NCBI GenBank assembly: GCA_002373375.1
Contig: DFLE01000024.1
Coordinates: 52,435 to 116,434, forward strand
DNA: 64,000 nt
Origin: Prevotellaceae bacterium UBA3627
Lineage (GTDB): Bacteria > Bacteroidota > Bacteroidia > Bacteroidales > Bacteroidaceae
Reading direction: 5' to 3'
The notes under the pieces are model-generated. The model was not told where the DNA came from, did not search any database, and was given only the letters and a program-made list of their open reading frames with translations. Of the stretch, positions 8,445 through 16,516 are shown one piece after another. A program made the position numbers and the translations under genes. Each line of letters opens with the position of its first letter. Within the stretch, counting starts at the first letter, position 1.

Positions 8445-9404
8445 TTATATCGTTTTCTCTATCTGGTACTCATTCCTTCCTTGTGAAGAACGGCTTACGA
8501 GGTCAGCCACGAAGCCTGTAAGGAAGAGCTGAGTGCCTATTATCATCATTGTGAGTGATATGTAGAAATATGGGGAGTCGGTGACGAGACGTTGTGGTAC
8601 TCCGTGAGCCAGCGCCCATATCTTGCCTACGCCGATGATGCATGCGGCAATGAAACCGATAAAGAACATCACGCTGCCGAGGAAACCGAAGATGTGCATA
8701 GGCTTCTTGCCAAAGGTAGAGAGGAACCACAGGGTGATGAGGTCCAGGTAGCCGTTAACGAAACGGTTCCAACCCATGAATTTTGACTTGCCGAACTTGC
8801 GAGCCTGGTGGTGTACGGGCTTCTCGCCTATCTTCTCAAAACCGGCGTTCTTGGCAAGGTAAGGCATGTAGCGGTGCATCTCGCCATATACCTCTATGTT
8901 CTTTACCACGTCAATGCGGTAAGCCTTCAGTCCACAGTTGAAGTCGTGCAGATTATGTATGCCGCTTACCTTGCGTGCAGTGGCGTTGAATAGTTTTGTC
9001 GGTATGGTCTTTGACAGCGGGTCTCCTTGTTTGCGGTTCTGCTTGTATCCGCTCACGAGGTCATAGCCGTCCTCACGTATCATACGGTACAGCTCTGGTA
9101 TTTCGTCGGGAGAGTCTTGCAGGTCTGCGTCCATGGTTATGACCACGTCGCCCTGTGCAGCCTCAAACCCGCAGTAGAGGGCGGGCGACTTGCCGTAGTT
9201 ACGGCGGAATTTGATGCCGTGGACGTGGTTGTCGTTGGCGGCAAGCTCCTCTATGACGTTCCATGAGTGGTCAGTGGAACCGTCGTTGACAAATATCACC
9301 TCGTAGGAAAACTGGTGCTCCTGCATCACACGGCGTATCCATGCGTAGAGCTCAGGTATTGACTCTTCCTCGTTATATAAGGGTATTACTACTGATATGT
9401 CCAT
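8445..9404 (-). CDS. Family 2 glycosyltransferase, DPM1/ArnC-like, with two C-terminal membrane helices
   Basis: 319 residues. The GT-A fold starts at DISVVIPLYNEEES (2-15) and includes FVNDGSTDHS and the metal/nucleotide site TMDADLQDSPDEIPEL. Two hydrophobic helices near the C-terminus (FGFLGSVMFFIGFIAACIIG and FYISLTMMIIGTQLFLTGFV) anchor it in the inner membrane. The architecture matches enzymes that load a sugar onto polyprenyl phosphate. The sugar cannot be read from the sequence. It sits between DUF4199 and DUF6452 genes on the same strand. Confidence 0.93.
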   Translation of the reverse strand: MDISVVIPLYNEEESIPELYAWIRRVMQEHQFSYEVIFVNDGSTDHSWNVIEELAANDNHVHGIKFRRNYGKSPALYCGFEAAQGDVVITMDADLQDSPDEIPELYRMIREDGYDLVSGYKQNRKQGDPLSKTIPTKLFNATARKVSGIHNLHDFNCGLKAYRIDVVKNIEVYGEMHRYMPYLAKNAGFEKIGEKPVHHQARKFGKSKFMGWNRFVNGYLDLITLWFLSTFGKKPMHIFGFLGSVMFFIGFIAACIIGVGKIWALAHGVPQRLVTDSPYFYISLTMMIIGTQLFLTGFVADLVSRSSQGRNEYQIEKTI

Positions 9405-9442
9405 TTAGTTATGAGTGGTGAGTTATGAGTTATAGTGGTGGG

Positions 9443-9988
9443 TTATGACTTGCTTACGCGCACCTTGCTTCCTATCATGCTGAGTAGCAGGGAGAGTATT
9501 ATGCCTGATACCAGCGTATTGAAAAACATGCTGAAGGCAATGTCTATAGGGCGTGTCTGCGAGAATATCTGCATCTGCTTGTCAATTTCCTTCAGGTCCA
9601 CCCCTGCCTGGGTGAATGTCTCTTGTATCTCGGGCATGGCAAGGCTTTGTTGCAGACTTGACATAAACTGCCCGTGGTCAAGGAAATAGAAATAGATGAA
9701 GGTGGCTGCTGCGAGGATTATCGACGCGTCAACCACTACATACGCAAGGAATGCGAAGGCGCGCTTGAACGATATTGCGCCTCCTATTATCTTGTCGCGG
9801 TAATGTTTCAGTCTGTAATAGATGATGAAGGGCGACACAATCACTCCAGATATGAAGCCAATCTGTAGTCCGGGTTCACTCATGCTGCCTACGAAACAGG
9901 CAAAGGTGAACACCCATAGTAATCCGATGAAGAAGCCGTCCTGTCGTGCGAAGGCTTTCAGTTGTGTATATTCTGCAAGGGAAATCAT
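9443..9988 (-). CDS. DUF4199 integral membrane protein
   Basis: 181 residues with about four membrane segments: residues near 20-40, 45-60, 85-105 and 150-170. A periplasmic or cytoplasmic loop (about 108-148, ending IDKQMQIFSQTRPID) lies before the last helix. The pattern fits DUF4199 of Bacteroidetes. Function is unknown. It is the first gene of the run leading to the GT2 enzyme. A -7 element (CAAAGATA on the plus strand) sits 5 bp from the start codon, so the message may be almost leaderless. Confidence 0.85.
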   Translation of the reverse strand: MISLAEYTQLKAFARQDGFFIGLLWVFTFACFVGSMSEPGLQIGFISGVIVSPFIIYYRLKHYRDKIIGGAISFKRAFAFLAYVVVDASIILAAATFIYFYFLDHGQFMSSLQQSLAMPEIQETFTQAGVDLKEIDKQMQIFSQTRPIDIAFSMFFNTLVSGIILSLLLSMIGSKVRVSKS

Positions 9989-9992
9989 GCTA

Positions 9993-10000
9993 CAAAGATA
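9993..10000 (-). promoter_or_regulatory. -7 promoter element before the DUF4199 gene
   Basis: On the minus strand TATCTTTG matches TAnnTTTG. Its last G is only 5 bp from the A of the start codon (9988). No convincing -33 box is visible at the expected distance. Confidence 0.4.
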
Positions 10001-10083
10001 CTTATTTTATTTTATATTATTGTCCTTTGTGTTGTTCTGAATCTTAATAAACCTTAAATATGTGGCTTTTTGCGTCTGTAACG

Positions 10084-10114
10084 TTTAATATGTGCAGAAA
10101 AATATGTACCTTTG
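10084..10114 (+). promoter_or_regulatory. Promoter of the SRP RNA / tRNA-Thr unit
   Basis: TACCTTTG (10107-10114) matches the -7 consensus. TTTA (10084-10087) lies 19 bp upstream in the -33 position. The SRP RNA begins about 20 bp downstream. Confidence 0.55.
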
Positions 10115-10134
10115 CAGTCGCTAAATAAAAACAT

Positions 10135-10230
10135 GGGCAAGTCTTGCACGACCAGCTCCCTCGGAATCCTCCAGGACGGGAACGTAGCAAAGGTACTTGG
10201 TTGTAGCGGTGCGATGTAAGTAGCTTGCCC
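10135..10230 (+). ncRNA. ffs: Small bacterial signal recognition particle RNA (4.5S-type)
   Basis: About 96 nt. The ends pair (GGGCAAG with CTTGCCC) to give the long SRP hairpin. The conserved domain IV apex is present: CCAGGACGGGAACGTAGCAA contains the asymmetric/symmetric loop signature (AGG...GGGAA..AGCA) bound by Ffh. The 3' strand GCGATGTAAGTAGC matches the usual GGGATGTAGCT segment. It is followed after 4 bp by tRNA-Thr, so the two are probably one transcript. Confidence 0.93.
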
Positions 10231-10234
10231 ACCT

Positions 10235-10308
10235 GCCTCTTTAGCTCAGTTGGCCAGAGCACGTGATTTGTAATCTCGGGGTCGTTGGTTCGAATCCGAC
10301 AAGAGGCT
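10235..10308 (+). tRNA. tRNA-Thr (anticodon UGU)
   Basis: 74-nt cloverleaf. The acceptor stem pairs GCCTCTT with AAGAGGC; the D-arm is GCTC/GAGC and the T-arm GTTGG-TTCGAAT-CCGAC. The anticodon loop TTTGTAA gives UGU, reading ACA Thr codons. The anticodon stem has one T-T mismatch in the middle, and the rest is intact. CCA is not encoded. The 5' neighbour is the SRP RNA. Confidence 0.96.
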
Positions 10309-10313
10309 CACAA

Positions 10314-10351
10314 GACGAGCGGTGTTTCTTGAAAGAGAAACACCGCTCGTC
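10314..10351 (+). terminator. Hairpin terminator after tRNA-Thr
   Basis: A 17-bp near-perfect stem (GACGAGCGGTGTTTCTT / AAGAAACACCGCTCGTC type) with a short GAAAG loop. There is no long T-run after it, so termination may be partly factor dependent. Confidence 0.6.
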
Positions 10352-10700
10352 AGTTATAAAGAGACCCTCCCCGTCCCTCCCTGTGAGGGAGGGGGCGTAG
10401 ATTGAGGGATATGCATTAGGAGTTATGCATTATTAATTATTCAAGTTTCGCTTTGCTCTGCTTGCTTGGTAGATAGAGGAAGTAGGAAGGAGATAAAAGA
10501 AGATAGAAGACAATTGTTTTCTCCGTTTACTGCTTGAAACTAACAAATGGTATTGTCCTTTAACTCCTTATAACTCCCTTTAACTCCTTATAACTCCAAA
10601 AGTTGAGTATTTACGAAACTTGAGTTAATTATAAATTATGCATTATGCATTATGCATTATGCATTGTTCAATTCTTAACTCATAATTCATAACTTAAATA
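10352..10700. repeat. Repeat-filled gap between tRNA-Thr and glmM, no gene seen
   Basis: The gap holds a CCCTCCCTGTGAGGGAGGG palindrome element (10361-10409) and two tandem 20-bp copies of CTTTAACTCCTTATAACTCC (10558-10597). Near 10634-10667 there are four ATTATGC 7-mers. Inverted TCAAGTTTCG / CGAAACTTGA ends (about 10441 and 10613) enclose about 180 bp. I see no ORF of note. Confidence 0.7.
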
Positions 10701-10734
10701 AAAAATCCTGTCTATTGCGATAGACAGGATTTTT
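10701..10734 (-). terminator. Intrinsic terminator of glmM
   Basis: Perfect stem AAAAATCCTGTCTAT / ATAGACAGGATTTTT with a TGCG loop, followed on the minus strand by an AT-rich T-tract. It starts a few bases after the glmM stop. It is symmetric and could work in both directions. Confidence 0.85.
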
Positions 10735-10738
10735 TTAT

Positions 10739-12127
10739 TTACTGCATTTCCAAAACTATTCCCATTATCTTCTTGCCGAGCTCGTCAGCCTCGTCCATGG
10801 TGTGTGCCTCGCTGTAAACGCGGATGATTGGCTCTGTATTAGACTTGCGCAGGTGTACCCATTTGTCAGCGAAGTCTATCTTCACTCCGTCAATGTCGTT
10901 TACTTGGGCATCAGGCTGTGCGTTGTACATCTCCTTTACCTTCGCCAATATGGCGTCAACGTCTGTGTCTGGTGTGAGGTCTATGCGGTTCTTGGCTATG
11001 AAATACTCAGGGAAGGTCTTGCGCAACTCGCTCACCTTACAGCCTTTCTGTGCCAGTGAAGAGAGGAACAGCGCTATGCCTACCAGTGCGTCACGACCGT
11101 AATGGCTCTCAGGGTATATCACTCCACCGTTGCCCTCGCCGCCTATCACAGCGCCTACCTCACGCATCTTGGTGGTTACGTTTACCTCACCCACTGCAGC
11201 AGCGCTGTATGTGCCGCCGTGCTTCTCTGTCACGTCACGCAGTGCGCGGGTGCTTGACAGGTTGCTGACGGTGCTGCCCGGTGTGTGTGTTAGTACGTAG
11301 TCTGCCACGCTGACGAGGGTGTATTCCTCGCCAAACATCTTGCCGTCCTCGCAGATGAAAGCCAGACGGTCAACGTCAGGGTCAACAACGATGCCGAGGT
11401 CATAGCCTCCGCCGCGCAGGGTGTCCATTATGCCGGTGAGGTTCTTCTCTAAAGGCTCCGGGTTATGTGCGAAGTCGCCGTTGGCCTCGCCGTTGAGGAA
11501 GGTGTATGTCACGCCGAGACGGTCGAGCAGTTTAGGCAGGATGATGCCGCCTACGCTGTTGATAGAGTCAACGACAACCTTGAAGCCGGCTTTCTTGATG
11601 GCCTCACGGTCCACAAGCTTGAGGTTAAGTACAGCCTCTATGTGGCGCTCGTCGAAGTTCTCCTCTGTATATTTGCCTATATGGTCAACGTCAGCATATT
11701 CAAAGGCCTCCGCCTCTGCTGTTGCCAATACCTCTGCTCCGTCGGCAGCGGTGAGAAACTCGCCGCGGTTGTTCAGCAGCTTCAGAGCGTTCCAGTGGCG
11801 TGGGTTGTGTGATGCGGTGATGATGATGCCACCGTCGGCACCAGCCATCGTTACTGCCAGTTCGGTGGTCGGTGTAGATGCCAGTCCGATGTTTATCACG
11901 TCATAGCCCATGCCGAGCAGAGTGCCGCATACTACGTTCTTTACCATCTCGCCAGAGATGCGTGCGTCTCTGCCTACCACAATCTTGTTTGAGCCGTTTG
12001 GCAGACTCTTACGTATGAAGGTGGCGTATGCTGATGTGAACTTTACGATGTCTAAGGGGTTGAGCGTGTCGCCCGCAGGTCCGCCGATAGTACCGCGGAT
12101 GCCTGATATTGATTTTATTAGTGACAT
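10739..12127 (-). CDS. glmM: Phosphoglucosamine mutase-type alpha-D-phosphohexomutase
   Basis: 462 residues. The phosphoserine loop is TASHNPRHWNALKLL, the metal-binding loop DPDVDRLAF, the sugar-binding loop GGEGNGGVIYP and the phosphate-binding loop RKSNTEPIIRVYSEA, all in order. The N-terminus KSISGIRGTIGG is the usual substrate-contact strand. It interconverts glucosamine-6-P and glucosamine-1-P for peptidoglycan and LPS. A phosphomannomutase activity cannot be excluded from motifs alone. The next upstream gene is a DUF4827 lipoprotein. Confidence 0.92.
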   Translation of the reverse strand: MSLIKSISGIRGTIGGPAGDTLNPLDIVKFTSAYATFIRKSLPNGSNKIVVGRDARISGEMVKNVVCGTLLGMGYDVINIGLASTPTTELAVTMAGADGGIIITASHNPRHWNALKLLNNRGEFLTAADGAEVLATAEAEAFEYADVDHIGKYTEENFDERHIEAVLNLKLVDREAIKKAGFKVVVDSINSVGGIILPKLLDRLGVTYTFLNGEANGDFAHNPEPLEKNLTGIMDTLRGGGYDLGIVVDPDVDRLAFICEDGKMFGEEYTLVSVADYVLTHTPGSTVSNLSSTRALRDVTEKHGGTYSAAAVGEVNVTTKMREVGAVIGGEGNGGVIYPESHYGRDALVGIALFLSSLAQKGCKVSELRKTFPEYFIAKNRIDLTPDTDVDAILAKVKEMYNAQPDAQVNDIDGVKIDFADKWVHLRKSNTEPIIRVYSEAHTMDEADELGKKIMGIVLEMQ

Positions 12128-12150
12128 TGTTTAATTAATAATTAATAATA

Positions 12151-12203
12151 AGAGACCCACCCCAACCCTCCCTGTGAGGGAGGGGGCGCAGACTGAGGGA
12201 AAT
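12151..12203. repeat. GC-rich palindromic repeat copy
   Basis: An AGAGACCCACCCC lead is followed by the CCCTCCCTGTGAGGGAGGG palindrome and a GCGCAGACTGAGG tail, nearly the same as 10361-10409. AATTATAAATTAAG-type 7-mers and ACTGTGAACTGT/CCGTGAACCGT short repeats fill the rest of the gap to 12296. Confidence 0.75.
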
Positions 12204-12296
12204 GAATTATAAATTAAGAATTATAAATTAAGAATTATGCATTGTGTATTATGAACTGTGAACTGTACACCGTGAACTGTGCACCGTGAACCGTTC

Positions 12297-12962
12297 TTAG
12301 TTCCCTCTTTGATATACAATGTCATAGAAACATGCATAGACATTGCTGGTGGCGTTAGGTTGTCCCTGGTTGTGCGGAACGATAATCTTGACGTGTGCCA
12401 GACGGTCCTCGTCTGATGCCAGTCTGCCCAGGTTGATATACCTCAGCGGTATCAGCCATCCTGAAGGTACTGAGAGTGTACCATAGATGTTAGGCATATT
12501 GCCGTAAACGAAAGAGGCGGTGAACGTGCCGCTGGTATTGCGCACTGTCATTTTCTCACACAGGGTGGATTTGCTGAAAGAGTTGTCGTTGGTGCTCTTC
12601 AGTGAGTCACCGTTGATGTTGTATTCTGTGTATCTGCACAATACGTCGGCGCTCTCGCCGTTATCCAATTTCTTGAACAACTCGCCAGTGCCTTTCTCCA
12701 CTATCTGCATATATACACCAGTGGAGCTGAACAGCACATACTCGTTCTTGGCTGTGTCGGTAGTCTCGCCCTGAGCCTTGAAGTCAGACTCGCTGATAAC
12801 CCTTATGGCTCTGCGGTTAATGTTGCAGTTGCCGTTGATGAAGTTGTTTATGTAACCTCTCTCGCGTTCCTTCTGCTCAGCGTATGTCTCCTCTTTATTA
12901 CAAGAGGTGAAGAGAGTGATGCCCAGCATGATTGCGAGCAGGGTGTAAAGTGTCTTGTTCAT
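12297..12962 (-). CDS. DUF4827 lipoprotein
   Basis: 221 residues. The signal peptide ends with a lipobox (LFTSCNKEE, Cys near 21). The next stretch TYAEQKERERGYINNFI and the beta-rich body match my memory of DUF4827, a Bacteroidales envelope protein with a fold related to FKBP-type proteins; no catalytic residues are evident. It lies 10 bp after the NrnA-like gene and before glmM, so it is probably part of that operon. Confidence 0.8.
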   Translation of the reverse strand: MNKTLYTLLAIMLGITLFTSCNKEETYAEQKERERGYINNFINGNCNINRRAIRVISESDFKAQGETTDTAKNEYVLFSSTGVYMQIVEKGTGELFKKLDNGESADVLCRYTEYNINGDSLKSTNDNSFSKSTLCEKMTVRNTSGTFTASFVYGNMPNIYGTLSVPSGWLIPLRYINLGRLASDEDRLAHVKIIVPHNQGQPNATSNVYACFYDIVYQRGN

Positions 12963-12972
12963 TGTCTGTATG

Positions 12973-14016
12973 TTATTTTAGCTTGTCGGCGTATGCCTTT
13001 ATTGCTTTGTCAACGATTTCCTCGGCTTCTTTGAGTGAGCACTCCAGTCTGCCTCCTGCAGCGTTCTTGTGTCCTCCTCCGTTAAAGAAACGTGCGGCCA
13101 TCTCGTCGCATGGGAAGTCATCAGCAGAGCGTGTGCTTACCCATACGAGGTTATTTTTCTCTGTGTCCTCGCGCAGTGATATGGAGAGCTTGTGACCGAG
13201 TATCTTCAATGGTATGTTGACCAATCCCTCGGCATCGCCTTTCTTGAAGTGGTACTTCTTCATGTCCTCTTTTGAGAGGGTGAAGTAGGAGGCGTGGTGC
13301 GGAGGATATTTCACCTTCAGGCTTTTGTTCAACACGTATCCCCACAGTCTCAGTTTGTCCACGCTGAACACATGATATATGTTGCGGTAAATCTTGTCCT
13401 TGTCTATGTTTTTGGCAAGCAGGTACGCTATGATGAGGAATATCTCGGGTTTGGTACTGTTGTAGGTAAACGCTCCCGTGTCGGTCATCATACCGCAATA
13501 GATGTTGACTGCCATGTCTTTTGTCATGGCGTCATAGCCGCCCAACTGCCATATCAGTCTGAACACCATCTCTGAGGTGCTTGACATCGTTGGGAATGAC
13601 ACAGTCATGTCACCTTTGATGTCGGGCTGCTCATGATGGTCTATGAGAATGACCTTGCCTTGGCAGAGCGACAGGTCTGGTTGCAGCTCCTTGCCTACGC
13701 GTGACGTGGTGTTGAGGTCAAGATAGCATATAAGGTCTGAGTCCTTGAGCCATTGCCTTACCTCCTCCGTCTTCTTGTCATAGCGCATCACTTGCTGCTG
13801 CATACCGGGCAGCCACTGCAGGAAGTCAGGAAACATATCGGGAGCGATGACGGCTGTCTCCAGTCCCTGTTGCCTGAGGTATGCTGACCATGCCAGTGAT
13901 GAGCCGAGGGCGTCGCCGTCAGCGTTCATGTGGCATAATATGGCTGCTTTCTTTGAATTGTCGATGAGGTGACGCAGTGATGTCACCTCATCGGCATTCA
14001 GTAAGTTGATATTCAT
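12973..14016 (-). CDS. DHH/DHHA1 phosphoesterase, NrnA-like (oligoribonuclease / pAp phosphatase)
   Basis: 347 residues. The DHH domain carries the metal motifs HMNADGDALGSS (about 34-45), CYLDLNTTSRVG and DHHEQPD. The DHHA1 domain ends with FNGGGHKNAAGG, the RNA-binding GGGH signature. Length and layout fit NrnA, which degrades nanoRNA and 3'-phosphoadenosine 5'-phosphate, rather than RecJ (over 500 aa). The start codon lies 2 bp from the upstream nucleotidyltransferase stop, which points to coupling. Confidence 0.9.
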   Translation of the reverse strand: MNINLLNADEVTSLRHLIDNSKKAAILCHMNADGDALGSSLAWSAYLRQQGLETAVIAPDMFPDFLQWLPGMQQQVMRYDKKTEEVRQWLKDSDLICYLDLNTTSRVGKELQPDLSLCQGKVILIDHHEQPDIKGDMTVSFPTMSSTSEMVFRLIWQLGGYDAMTKDMAVNIYCGMMTDTGAFTYNSTKPEIFLIIAYLLAKNIDKDKIYRNIYHVFSVDKLRLWGYVLNKSLKVKYPPHHASYFTLSKEDMKKYHFKKGDAEGLVNIPLKILGHKLSISLREDTEKNNLVWVSTRSADDFPCDEMAARFFNGGGHKNAAGGRLECSLKEAEEIVDKAIKAYADKLK

Positions 14017-14018
14017 CT

Positions 14019-14942
14019 TTAGAACAGTTTGTTAGGATATACGCCGTCCTCCACAAGCTTTGCTATGCGTGCGACGGTGTCAGGACGGTCCTCAGAGTAA
14101 GTCACGCCAAACCATTTGCTTGTGGTGTCAAGCACCTTGCAGGTGGCTGTGCCCTCATTGATGAGTTTGTTGACCATCAAAGGAATGAAGAACTCTGACT
14201 TCAGGTTCTTGATGTTCTCAGGGTCAGAGAGGAACTCCTTGAAGTACTCCTCGCTGTGCTTGAAGTAGTCAGGTGTGAAGCCCCACATGTTCATTGACAC
14301 AGGTGCGTTGTCGTCTATGTTTACCCACTCGCCGTCATCCTTGTTGTCGGCGCGGTAAGCCACCTTGCCGTCCTCCAGACGTGCTATCTTCGTGCGCTCC
14401 ACGCATGTTGTGAGACAGCCGTTGTCGTCTTTTGAGCAGATGCCGCGGCTTACGGTACCGTTCTCTGACAGTGTGTTGCCTACGCGGAAACCTACCATGG
14501 CATACTGACCTGTTGCACCCTCTGGCAGTTCGCTGAGGAACTTGCCTATCACCATGAATGCGTCACGGTTATAGAAGTCGTCGCAGTTGATGACGCAGAA
14601 AGGCTCCTTGATAACGTCCTTGCCCATCAGTACGGCGTGGTTGGTACCCCATGGCTTCTGACGGCCTTCTGGTACGCTGAAGCCCTCTGGCAGTGCGTCT
14701 ATAGACTGGAAACAGAGCTCGCATTTTACCTTACCCTCATACTTGGAGAGTATCTGTGTGCGGAACTGCTCCTCGAAGTCCTTGCGTATAACCCATACAA
14801 TCTTGCCGAAGCCGGCCTGTATGGCATCATAGATGCTGTAGTCCATAATGGTCTCACCGTTTGGGCCGAGACCGTCAAGCTGCTTCAGTCCGCCGTAACG
14901 GCTGCCCATACCTGCAGCGAGTAGAAATAGTGTTGGTTTCAT
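14019..14942 (-). CDS. Sugar-nucleotidyltransferase family protein
   Basis: 307 residues with the GT-A-like nucleotidyltransferase N-terminus LLAAGMGSRYGGLKQL (7-22), the signature loop for NTP binding. INCDDFYNRDAF provides the metal-binding Asp pair. PWGTNHAVLMGKDV is the substrate loop. The C-terminal part has no hexapeptide repeats, unlike GlmU or GlgC. Which sugar phosphate it activates is not evident. The gene directly precedes nrnA. Confidence 0.85.
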   Translation of the reverse strand: MKPTLFLLAAGMGSRYGGLKQLDGLGPNGETIMDYSIYDAIQAGFGKIVWVIRKDFEEQFRTQILSKYEGKVKCELCFQSIDALPEGFSVPEGRQKPWGTNHAVLMGKDVIKEPFCVINCDDFYNRDAFMVIGKFLSELPEGATGQYAMVGFRVGNTLSENGTVSRGICSKDDNGCLTTCVERTKIARLEDGKVAYRADNKDDGEWVNIDDNAPVSMNMWGFTPDYFKHSEEYFKEFLSDPENIKNLKSEFFIPLMVNKLINEGTATCKVLDTTSKWFGVTYSEDRPDTVARIAKLVEDGVYPNKLF

Positions 14943-15249
14943 TTTTTTTAGTCTATTAGTTAGTCTTTATACTATATTCTTTATTAATTATTATTACTCT
15001 TCCCCCTTACTTATGATTAATTTTAATTATTCAAGTTTCTGATGTTAATAAACGACCACAGATTTAAGGATTACAAAGATTTTGCCACTTCCTAAGAAAA
15101 CTATTTCACTGATATGTTTTTTATTTCACTGATTATAACCATGCGGAGCCATCCGTGTAATCAGTTGTTTGCAGTTTTGTTTATCGTATGAAAATCCGTG
15201 TCATCTGTGTCATCTGTGGTTCTTATTTCTACTTGCAAAAGTTGAGTTA
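14943..15249. repeat. Repeat-containing gap between the nucleotidyltransferase gene and thiL
   Basis: 307 bp without a gene. Inward-facing imperfect inverted repeats are present: ACCACAGATTTAAGGATTAC at about 15054 on the left, and the complement of ATCTGTGTCATCTGTGGT at about 15202 on the right. The outer flanks are TTCAAGTTTC (15030) and AAAAGTTGAG (15237). It looks like a small non-coding, MITE-like unit. Confidence 0.55.
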
Positions 15250-16365
15250 TTAATTATTAAGCGGGTTCCATCCCTGTGCCAGGAGGTCAAACTCGTTGCC
15301 GTCGCGTGAGATTAGTTTCATTCCCAGCTCAGGCTTAGTTATATGACCTATCACCTTCACGCCCTCCATCTGTTGTAGAGTCTCGTTGTCGCCTATCGGA
15401 CAAGTGAAGAGCAGTTCATAGTCCTCGCCGCCGTTGAGGGCGCAGGTGGTCACGTTCATGTTCAGTTCCTCTGCCATCACTGCCGTCTGGTAGTCTATCG
15501 GCAGGAACTTCTCAAACACCCTGCAGCCTGTGCCAGACTGCTTACAGATGTGGTGCAGCTCAGATGACAGTCCGTCTGAAACGTCCATCATGGCCGTAGG
15601 GTGTATGCCTGCATCGCGTAGTTGCTTGAGGACGTCGCCGCGTGCCTCTGGCTGCAGCTGGCGCTGTACAAGGTATTCCTTGCCGGCGAAGTCGGGCTGC
15701 CACGCCTCGTTGAGCTGGTTGCGCAGCGCCTCTATAGCCTTGGCGTCCTTAGTCTCTTTTATCTTCTCCTGTATCTTGCGCACCTGGTCGTAATACACCA
15801 TCTTCTCACGCTCAAGCAACTGCAGTCCCATGTATGCTGCTCCGAGGTCACCCGACACGCAGATGAGGTCGGTGTCTTTCGCTCCGTTGCGATATATGAT
15901 ATCCTCCTTGCGTGCCTCTCCTATGCAGGTGATGCTGATGGCAAGGCCCGTAAGACTTGATGTGGTGTCTCCGCCAATGATGTCGATGCCCCATTTCTCG
16001 CAAGCCATGCGCAGACCGTCATAGAACTCCTCCAAGTCTTCCACCTGGAAGCGTTTTGACAGTGCCACGCTTACCGTCATCTGACGTGGTGTGCCGCCCA
16101 TGGCGAAGATGTCGCTGATGTTTACCATCGCCGACTTGTAGCCGAGATGGCGCATGTCCACGTATGTAAGGTCGAAGTGCACGCCCTCCATCAGCATGTC
16201 GGTGGTAACGAGTGTCTCTGTGCCGTCATAGTGTAATACGGCGCAGTCATCGCCCACACCCTTCACGGTGGAGGCGTTTTGTGTCTTTATGTCTTTGGTC
16301 AGGTGGTCTATAAGACCAAACTCACCCAGTTTTGCTATTTCCAAGTTGTTTATTATTAGACCCAC
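15250..16365 (-). CDS. thiL: Thiamine-monophosphate kinase
   Basis: 371 residues of the AIRS/PurM-like kinase family. It converts thiamine phosphate to thiamine diphosphate. Motifs are GVGDDCAVL near the N-terminus, the metal-binding MLMEGVHFD, GGDTTSS, and DVSDGLSSEL. The region YYDQVRKIQEKIKETKDAK...ARG is an insertion I regard as usual for Bacteroidetes ThiL. The start is uncertain: GTG at 16365 lies inside a 53-bp repeat, while TTG at 16344 (M-EIAKLGEFGLI) fits the family N-terminus better. The gene is downstream of punA. Confidence 0.92.
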   Translation of the reverse strand: MGLIINNLEIAKLGEFGLIDHLTKDIKTQNASTVKGVGDDCAVLHYDGTETLVTTDMLMEGVHFDLTYVDMRHLGYKSAMVNISDIFAMGGTPRQMTVSVALSKRFQVEDLEEFYDGLRMACEKWGIDIIGGDTTSSLTGLAISITCIGEARKEDIIYRNGAKDTDLICVSGDLGAAYMGLQLLEREKMVYYDQVRKIQEKIKETKDAKAIEALRNQLNEAWQPDFAGKEYLVQRQLQPEARGDVLKQLRDAGIHPTAMMDVSDGLSSELHHICKQSGTGCRVFEKFLPIDYQTAVMAEELNMNVTTCALNGGEDYELLFTCPIGDNETLQQMEGVKVIGHITKPELGMKLISRDGNEFDLLAQGWNPLNN

Positions 16366-16461
16366 CCCGACCCTCCCTGTGAGGGAGGGAGTCGTTAGCG
16401 AAGGGGAATTAGACCCACCCTGGCCCTCCCTGTGAGGGAGGGAGTCGTTAGCGAAGGGGAA
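16356..16461. repeat. Tandem pair of 53-bp palindromic repeats at the thiL start
   Basis: Two head-to-tail copies (16356-16408 and 16409-16461) differ at about three bases. Each contains TTAGACCCACCC, the palindrome CCCTCCCTGTGAGGGAGGG and the tail AGTCGTTAGCGAAGGGGAA. The first copy reaches the putative GTG start of thiL. (TTATGCA)n 7-mers follow to about 16530. Confidence 0.9.
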
Positions 16462-16516
16462 TTAGTCGTTAATTATTAATTATTTATTATTTTCATTATT
16501 AATTATGCATTATGCA

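Noticed and set aside
10044..10262. 72-codon minus-strand ORF over the SRP RNA
   Set aside because: It covers a structured RNA and its promoter on the other strand; shadow ORF.
10235..10308. tRNA pseudogene because of a mismatch in the anticodon stem
   Set aside because: One T-T mismatch with all other stems intact, a good T-arm and an SRP RNA neighbour; I consider it functional.
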